From DATJPD01 sp036394195 (lineage in GTDB: Bacteria; Pseudomonadota; Alphaproteobacteria; CACIAM-22H2), in NCBI GenBank assembly GCA_036394195.1, contig DASWFO010000183.1, positions 1 through 47,759 on the forward strand: a stretch of 47,759 nt of DNA. Direction: 5' to 3'. Each line of letters opens with the position of its first letter. Position 1 is the stretch's first letter. The notes beneath the pieces were generated by a model. It made no database searches. It worked only from the letters and a program-made list of their open reading frames with translations, and was not told the origin of the DNA. Position numbers and translations under genes: made by a program. This document shows, piece after piece, positions 43,157 to 47,759 of the stretch.

Positions 43157-43690
43157 ATGGACCCGGTCGAGACGCTGCTCGAGCTCTACGAGACCAAGGG
43201 CAAGGCTCAATACGGGCGCGAGGCGGTCTCGCAGACCGAGCACGCCCTGCAATCGGCAGCACTGGCCGAAGCGGAAGCATGCACACCCGCCCTGGTCGCC
43301 GCCGCCCTGCTGCACGACGTCGGCCACCTGCTGGCCAAGCGCAACCCGGGTGCGAACGAAGACGACCGGCATGAAGACATCGGCTGGGGATTTCTGAAAT
43401 CGCTATTTGGCGAAGCGGTCGCCGAGCCGGTGCGGCTGCATGTGCCGGCGAAGCGCTATCTGTGCGCGGTCGAGCCCGATTATTTCTCGATCCTGTCGCC
43501 GGCTTCAGTGCGCAGCCTCGAACTGCAGGGCGGCCGGTTCACCGCCCCGGAAGCCGAGCAGTTCCGGCAAAACCCGTTCGCCGCGGACGCGGTGTGGCTG
43601 CGGCGCTGGGACGACCAGGCCAAAGCCCCGGGAACGCGGACCAAGAGCTTGCGCGACTACGCAGCGCTGCTGCGCAGCCTGAGTGCTTGA
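43157..43690 (+). CDS. HD-domain phosphonate catabolism protein, PhnZ-like
   Basis: 177 aa member of the HDIG group associated with phosphonate operons. Residues match in spacing the di-iron and substrate residues I recall for PhnZ, an oxygenase that cleaves the C-P bond of 1-hydroxy-2-aminoethylphosphonate: Tyr19/Glu22, His29, His53-Asp54, His57, His72, His95, Lys99, Ser117 and Asp152. It is therefore likely an active mixed-valent di-iron oxygenase, not just an HD phosphohydrolase. AAGGGAGG precedes ATG 43157. No phnY-type hydroxylase gene, which would supply the PhnZ substrate, is in the window. It is embedded between phnM and phnN. Confidence 0.88.
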   Translation: MDPVETLLELYETKGKAQYGREAVSQTEHALQSAALAEAEACTPALVAAALLHDVGHLLAKRNPGANEDDRHEDIGWGFLKSLFGEAVAEPVRLHVPAKRYLCAVEPDYFSILSPASVRSLELQGGRFTAPEAEQFRQNPFAADAVWLRRWDDQAKAPGTRTKSLRDYAALLRSLSA

Positions 43691-44264
43691 GCCTCAGCGA
43701 CCCGCACCGCCCCTCGTCTACGCGATGGGGCCTTCGGGGGCCGGCAAGGACGCGGTGCTTCACTTCGCCCGCGAGGCGATCGGCCCCGACCATCGGGTCG
43801 CCTTCGCGCACCGTTACATCACGCGGCCGACCGATCCGGGCGGCGAAAATCACGTGGCCCTCAGCCCGGCGGAGTTCGGCACCCGGCGCGCCGCAGGCCT
43901 GTTCGCCTTCGACTGGCAGGCGCACGGCATCAGCTACGGCATCGGCGTCGAGATCGAGGCGTGGCGGAAGGCTGGTTTGGTCGTGGTCGTCAGCGGATCG
44001 CGCGAGCATTTCCGCACGCTGGACCCCACGGCGCTCGGCATCGTGCCGGTGCTGATCACAGCGCCAGCTTCGATCCTCCGGCAGCGGCTGATGGACCGCG
44101 GACGCGACAGCGAGAGCTCGGTCGCCGAGCGGCTGGGCCGCGCGGAAGCCCACGCCATCGACGACCCGGCGGTGACCGTGATCGACAATTCGGGCCCGTT
44201 GGACCAAGCCGGTAGACGCCTCGTCGAACTGCTGGGCCGGCTTGCGGCGTCCGCTCAGACCTGA
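43683..44264 (+). CDS. phnN: Ribose 1,5-bisphosphokinase PhnN
   Basis: 193 aa, guanylate-kinase-like fold. PhnN converts ribose 1,5-bisphosphate to PRPP at the end of the C-P lyase route. Walker A GPSGAGKD is at residues 16-23, and RYITRPTDPGGENHVALS near 44 is the family's substrate region. The start is GTG 43683, overlapping the HD gene by 8 bp; no ATG is available in a suitable place. It is the last gene of the operon and its end overlaps the convergent DUF1045 gene by 10 bp. Confidence 0.94.
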   Translation: MLEPQRPAPPLVYAMGPSGAGKDAVLHFAREAIGPDHRVAFAHRYITRPTDPGGENHVALSPAEFGTRRAAGLFAFDWQAHGISYGIGVEIEAWRKAGLVVVVSGSREHFRTLDPTALGIVPVLITAPASILRQRLMDRGRDSESSVAERLGRAEAHAIDDPAVTVIDNSGPLDQAGRRLVELLGRLAASAQT

Positions 44265-44941
44265 AACGGGAAGCGCGCCAGGATGCGGAACGGCCGGTCG
44301 CGGCTGTCCTGGACGAACAGGACCAGGTCGCGCACGGGCAGAGGTGCCGCGCTGAACGGCGCCACCAGGGGCTCCAGAACGCGCTCCACGACCGCCCGCT
44401 CGGGCGCCTCGAGCGAACCGGTCAGGGTCAGGTGAAATCGGAACTCGTCCATCACATAAGGATAGCCCCAGCGCGCCAGGAGCTCATCCTGGCGTGCGCT
44501 GAGCCCCGCCTGGCGGCGCCGCGCCACATCGGCCGGATCGGGCGGCGCGCGGAACGCGTCGAAGTCGCTCACGCAATCCGCGGCCAGCGCGTCGAGGGCT
44601 GGGTGGTGGTCCGGGACCAGCGCCAGGAAGCCGCCGATAGCCTTCAGCGTGAGCCGGGGTAGCTCGATCGGCCGCCGCTGACTCGCAAACGCGGCGGCGT
44701 CGGCCAGCAGCCGCTCCAGTGTCGCGGACGGCGCGAGATCGAACGGTGGTTTCAGCGTGCCATGAAACCCATAGCGGCGCGGTTCCGCGGTGATCTCCGC
44801 CAGGCGCGCCGAGGCCAGACCGCCGACCAAGGGCTGGACCACGGCCCCATCCCGCTCAGGATCGCGGCCGAGCCAGGACGCGGCGAAGCGGGCGAGCGCT
44901 TCGTCGGGCCGCGGGGCGTAATACAAGGCGTAGCGGGGCAT
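44255..44941 (-). CDS. DUF1045 phosphonate-associated 2H phosphoesterase
   Basis: 228 aa protein of the family often found beside C-P lyase genes (DUF1045). It belongs to the 2H phosphoesterase-like group: His60-Gly-Thr62 (GFHGTLKPPF) and His170-Leu-Thr172 (FRFHLTLTG) give the paired HxT motifs that hydrolyse cyclic phosphates or 2'-5' bonds. In E. coli the 1,2-cyclic phosphate made by PhnJ is opened by PhnP, which is absent from this window; this protein is a reasonable substitute, though that is inference. It is convergent with phnN, overlapping by 10 bp. TGTCTAG at 44964-44970, 23 bp upstream, matches part of the candidate PhnF operator. Confidence 0.9.
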   Translation of the reverse strand: MPRYALYYAPRPDEALARFAASWLGRDPERDGAVVQPLVGGLASARLAEITAEPRRYGFHGTLKPPFDLAPSATLERLLADAAAFASQRRPIELPRLTLKAIGGFLALVPDHHPALDALAADCVSDFDAFRAPPDPADVARRRQAGLSARQDELLARWGYPYVMDEFRFHLTLTGSLEAPERAVVERVLEPLVAPFSAAPLPVRDLVLFVQDSRDRPFRILARFPFQV

Positions 44942-45000
44942 CGGCTGGATCGTCCTGCCGACATGTCTAGCAGCCGTTCGTGACGCTGTCGCGGCGCCGT

Positions 45001-45822
45001 TCAGCGCAGGCCGGAGCGCTCGAACTCCGTCGCGACATTGGCGTCCAGCCGCCTGGCCGTCGCCATGTCCGCAGCCGCCCCCGCGGCGTCGCCCGTCGCC
45101 TTCTTCGCCAGCCCGCGGCCGAATAGCGCGCTGGCGGCGGTGGGCGATGCCTTCACCGCAGCGTCGTAATCCTCGATGGCCCGGTCATAGTGCCGGAGCT
45201 TCAGATAGACGAAGCCGCGGCTGTCGAGAAGGTTCGGATCGTCCGGACGCAGGCGAAGCGCCTCGTCGCAGTCTGCAAGCGCTTGCGTGAGCTGGCCCGC
45301 CGTGGCGCGGGCATAGCACCGCGAATTCCACGCCCCGGCATACCCGGGGTCGATCTCAATGGCGTGGTCGAAATCCTGGATGGCGCGCGCGACATTCCCC
45401 TTCAAGCGGTAGACCTGGCCACGATTGTTGTAGGCCGCCGGAAATCCCGGATCGTGCTTGAGGGCGGCGTCGAAATCCGCGATCGCCCGGTCGTACTCGC
45501 CCTTGCCGCGATACGCGTTGCCGCGATTGCTGAAGGCCGCCGCAAAACCAGGCAGGAGCTCGACCGCGCGGTCGAAATCGGCGATTGCGCGGTCATAATC
45601 GCCCGTGTTGCGGTAGGCAATGCCACGATTGTTGAAATCGACCGCAAGGGCCGGCGGCGATTCGCGTCCCGAACCGATCAGGGCGGTGCAGCCGGCGATG
45701 CGCGCCTGCCAGTTGTCGCTCTCACAGAGAGTCCCGCTATCGTCGCGCGTCGACGGGCTCTGCGGCGCCGCCGCGATGAGAAAAATCGCCAGAGATGAAA
45801 GTGCGAGCGCGCGCCAGTCCAT
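45001..45822 (-). CDS. Exported tetratricopeptide repeat protein
   Basis: 273 aa from ATG 45822; the frame is open upstream, but this start gives a signal peptide (ALALSSLAIFLIAAAP). After a short cysteine-containing region (LCESDNWQARIAGCTALI) come about six TPR units of 34 residues, with repeated NRGxAYRxxGxYDRAIADFD signatures from about residue 62 to 265. TPR arrays mediate protein binding; here in the periplasm or at the membrane. The partner is unknown. The gene lies 59 bp upstream of the DUF1045 gene on the same strand but is probably unrelated. Confidence 0.88.
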   Translation of the reverse strand: MDWRALALSSLAIFLIAAAPQSPSTRDDSGTLCESDNWQARIAGCTALIGSGRESPPALAVDFNNRGIAYRNTGDYDRAIADFDRAVELLPGFAAAFSNRGNAYRGKGEYDRAIADFDAALKHDPGFPAAYNNRGQVYRLKGNVARAIQDFDHAIEIDPGYAGAWNSRCYARATAGQLTQALADCDEALRLRPDDPNLLDSRGFVYLKLRHYDRAIEDYDAAVKASPTAASALFGRGLAKKATGDAAGAAADMATARRLDANVATEFERSGLR

Positions 45823-46085
45823 GTTCGGGGTTCCGTCCGATCCCGACAGCCTGCCGAAAGGCGCGCCGCCAAAAATCCCCGTCTCGTGCCGCCCAGCGGA
45901 TCGCAACCTAGTCGGTTTGGCGGCGAGCGTCGACGAGATTCCCCGGCACCGCCCTGCCGCGTTTTCCCATCCTGTAGACCGCCAGTCCCAACCCGAGGCA
46001 CGCCGCAATGGCCGCGAAGGCGGCGCCATAGATCCGCAAAGTATAGCCGGTCCGCGGGAGGCTGCGGCCGCCGACAGTTCGGCCG
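45823..46085. other. Intergenic stretch without a supportable gene
   Basis: About 260 bp between the TPR and LysR genes. A hydrophobic, LPRTG-containing reading frame crosses it on the minus strand but has no start codon of its own. No repeat, promoter or RNA gene was recognised. Confidence 0.4.
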
Positions 46086-47012
46086 TCATCGAAGCGTCCG
46101 CCTCGCTGGGGTGCTGCCGGCAAATTTGCGGCGCAGGCGTTCCACCGCGGCGTCGATGAACAGCCGCACCTTGGGCGCCAGGTATCGGCCCGCCGGATGG
46201 ACGATATGGATCGGGATCGGCGGCGGCTCATGGTCGGCCAGGATGGTCTTCAGCTTGCCCTCGGCCTGGAACGGCTCGACTTGGTACGACAATGCGCGCG
46301 CAATCCCACCGCCACGCATCGCGGCTTCCAGGCCGGCCAGCACCGTGTTGACAACCAGGCGCGACGTGATGGACGTGGTCGCGGCCTTGCCGTCGCTCGC
46401 GAACGACCACTGGTCGGCCGGCACCGAGCTGCCCGCGGTGATGATCGTGTCGTGGTTGGCGAGGTCCCGCGGCGCCCGGGGCACGCCGTGCGCTGCGAGA
46501 TAGGCCGGGCTCGCGCAGAGGACGCGGCGGACATGACCGACATGGATCGCCCGCATCGACGAATCGGCAAGCTGGGCGATGCGCACGCCGACATCGATGC
46601 CTTCGTCGACGAACGAGACAAGGCGGTCGAGCAGCAGCATGGAGACCCGGACCGCCGGATAGGCCTGCATGAACTCCTGCGCGATCGGCAGCACGTGCAT
46701 CCGGCCGAACATCTCGGGTGCGGTGACGGTGAGGAGACCACGCGGCTCGAGCCGCTCGCTCGCCGCCGATAGCTCGATCTCCTCGAACTCGGCCAGCGCC
46801 CGCCGGCACTGGTCGAGATAGCGCGACCCCGCGTCGGTCAGGGCCACGGCTCGGGTGGTGCGGTTGAACAGCCGCGTCGCGAGGCGATCCTCGAGTGCGG
46901 CCACCGCGCGGGTGACGGCCGCCGGGGAGCGGCGGAGCCGCCGCGCCGCAGCCACGAAGCTGCCGTGGTCGGCGACCGCGACGAAAATCGCCAATTCGTC
47001 GATTCGGTCCAT
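46086..47012 (-). CDS. LysR family transcriptional regulator
   Basis: 308 aa. The N-terminal winged helix-turn-helix (residues 1-60: ELAIFVAVADHGSFVAAARR, then SPAAVTRAVAALEDRLATRL) and the following substrate-binding domain (about 90-295) are typical of the LysR subgroup that includes CrgA and DsdC-like relatives. It is divergent from a PNPOx-family gene; LysR regulators commonly control the divergent neighbour and themselves. A perfect 17-bp palindrome lies 2 bp upstream of its start, well placed for autoregulation. The effector is unknown. Confidence 0.93.
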   Translation of the reverse strand: MDRIDELAIFVAVADHGSFVAAARRLRRSPAAVTRAVAALEDRLATRLFNRTTRAVALTDAGSRYLDQCRRALAEFEEIELSAASERLEPRGLLTVTAPEMFGRMHVLPIAQEFMQAYPAVRVSMLLLDRLVSFVDEGIDVGVRIAQLADSSMRAIHVGHVRRVLCASPAYLAAHGVPRAPRDLANHDTIITAGSSVPADQWSFASDGKAATTSITSRLVVNTVLAGLEAAMRGGGIARALSYQVEPFQAEGKLKTILADHEPPPIPIHIVHPAGRYLAPKVRLFIDAAVERLRRKFAGSTPARRTLR

Positions 47013-47013
47013 T

Positions 47014-47030
47014 ATTTCACTTTATGAAAT
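47014..47030. promoter_or_regulatory. Candidate LysR operator
   Basis: ATTTCA-CTTTA-TGAAAT, a perfect inverted repeat containing the T-N11-A pattern of LysR boxes. It begins 2 bp upstream of the lysR start and lies 84 bp before the divergent PNPOx gene, in a conspicuously AT-rich patch within high-GC DNA. Confidence 0.65.
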
Positions 47031-47113
47031 AGTATTCGGCATTTCCAGGTGATTAAATCAAGCGCGTTCCCTCTCTAAATCACGGGGCAGACGACAACGT
47101 CACGAGGTCTCCC

Positions 47114-47759
47114 ATGAGCGCGACCCAGCCCGCAGCGGACACTCCCTGGCACGACGGCGAACTGGCCGCGCAGTCCCGCGCCGGCGTCGCCGGGCGCATG
47201 GCCGTCATCGGGCCGCGCAACATCCGGCCGTTCATGCCGGACCAGCACCGGCTGTTCATGGCGCAGCTGCCGTTCCTGATCGTCGGATCTGTGGATGCGG
47301 CGGGCTGGCCGTGGGCGTCGGTTCTGACCGGCGCGCCGGGTTTCGCGGCAAGTCCGGACTCGCGCACGCTCGACATCGCAGCGCAGCCGGTCGCGGGCGA
47401 TCCGCTGGCCGACGCGCTGCGGGTCGGCGCGGCGCTGGGGCTGCTCGGCATCGAGCTTCCGACGCGACGCCGCAACCGGCTGAACGGCCGGGTGACGGCG
47501 ACGCGTGCCGGCGGATTCTCGATGGCCGTGGACCAGAGCTTCGGCAATTGTCCGCAGTACATCCAGCGGCGCGACTATGTGGCTCTGGGGTCGCCGCGGC
47601 CGGCGCATCTCGAGCCGTTCACCACCCTTGACCGCGACGCGCGGGCGCTCATCGAGCGGACCGACACGTTGTTCGTGGCGAGTGCCGCGCGACAAGTGCC
47701 GGATGCGCGTCATGGCGTGGACGTCTCGCATCGCGGCGGCCGCCCCGGCTTCATCGGCA
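47114..47759 (+). CDS. Pyridoxamine 5'-phosphate oxidase family protein, 5' part
   Basis: At least 215 codons, cut by the window end. ATG 47114 is preceded by GAGGTCTCCC, giving MSATQPAADTPWHDGE. The FMN-binding split-barrel features are visible: IGPRNIRPFMPDQHRLFMAQ near residue 32, then LPFLIVGSVDAAGWPWASVL. Proteins with this opening are often fused to a ferredoxin-NADP reductase/2Fe-2S half, but that part would lie beyond the window. It is divergent from the LysR gene, which is the likely regulator. The function is probably a flavin-dependent redox reaction; the substrate is unknown. Confidence 0.85.
   Translation, partial: MSATQPAADTPWHDGELAAQSRAGVAGRMAVIGPRNIRPFMPDQHRLFMAQLPFLIVGSVDAAGWPWASVLTGAPGFAASPDSRTLDIAAQPVAGDPLADALRVGAALGLLGIELPTRRRNRLNGRVTATRAGGFSMAVDQSFGNCPQYIQRRDYVALGSPRPAHLEPFTTLDRDARALIERTDTLFVASAARQVPDARHGVDVSHRGGRPGFIG

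Noticed and set aside
45908..46231. Minus-strand frame with LPRTG followed by a hydrophobic stretch and basic residues, resembling a sortase anchor
   Set aside because: There is no start codon close to the motif, the upstream part shadows the LysR gene, and sortase anchors are not expected in this kind of organism.
1..47759. tRNA, rRNA, CRISPR, transposase or phage genes
   Set aside because: None was recognised on reading the window; repeats present are intergenic palindromes rather than spacer arrays or insertion sequences.

Overview
The window is about 48 kb of high-GC DNA that looks alphaproteobacterial, most likely from a Rhizobiales/Hyphomicrobiales-type soil organism (possibly Xanthobacteraceae or Bradyrhizobiaceae). 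The reasons are the gene content (an alphaproteobacterial C-P lyase operon, many Bug and LivK-like solute receptors, hydantoinase genes), dense packing with ATGA overlaps, and scattered palindromic intergenic repeats of the kind common in that order. This is an inference from gene style; there is no rRNA or other marker gene here.

Region 1 (1-3.6 kb) is fatty-acid beta-oxidation: the 3' end of a FadB-type multifunctional enzyme followed 4 bp later by a membrane-anchored FadE-type acyl-CoA dehydrogenase. Region 2 (3.6-31 kb) is a patchwork of small catabolic cassettes. Most pair a periplasmic binding protein (three Bug/TctC type, three LivK type, one NMT1 type) with enzymes for organic acids or aromatics: class II aldolase, four amidohydrolase-2 (ACMSD/resorcylate-decarboxylase-like) enzymes, an MhpA-like flavin hydroxylase, an orphan CoxL-type molybdenum subunit, HyuA/HyuB and an SDR. 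No matching permease or ATPase genes for these receptors lie in the window. Interspersed are a KirBac potassium channel, a DoxX/cupin pair, and a gene of unknown function with an apparent frameshift.

Region 3 (29.3-45 kb) is a phosphorus-acquisition island: a Tat-exported PhoD-type phosphatase, a divergent PhnM paralogue, a phosphonate importer phnC-phnD-phnD-phnE with two tandem binding proteins, the repressor gene phnF, and an uninterrupted phnG-H-I-J-K-L-M-(HD hydrolase)-N operon, closed by a convergent DUF1045 2H-phosphoesterase gene. phnP is not present in the window. Two well-formed Pho boxes lie before phnC and before the first phnM, and a palindrome sits between phnF and phnG. This suggests that import and peripheral enzymes are switched on by phosphate starvation while the C-P lyase operon answers to PhnF. 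Region 4 (45-47.8 kb) holds a TPR protein, a LysR regulator and the start of a divergent PNPOx-family gene cut by the window end.

No tRNA, rRNA, CRISPR array, insertion sequence or prophage was recognised. The most interesting points are the second PhnM that has lost a conserved family motif, the DUF1045 protein as a possible stand-in for PhnP, the doubled PhnD, and the two-tier regulation of the phosphonate island.
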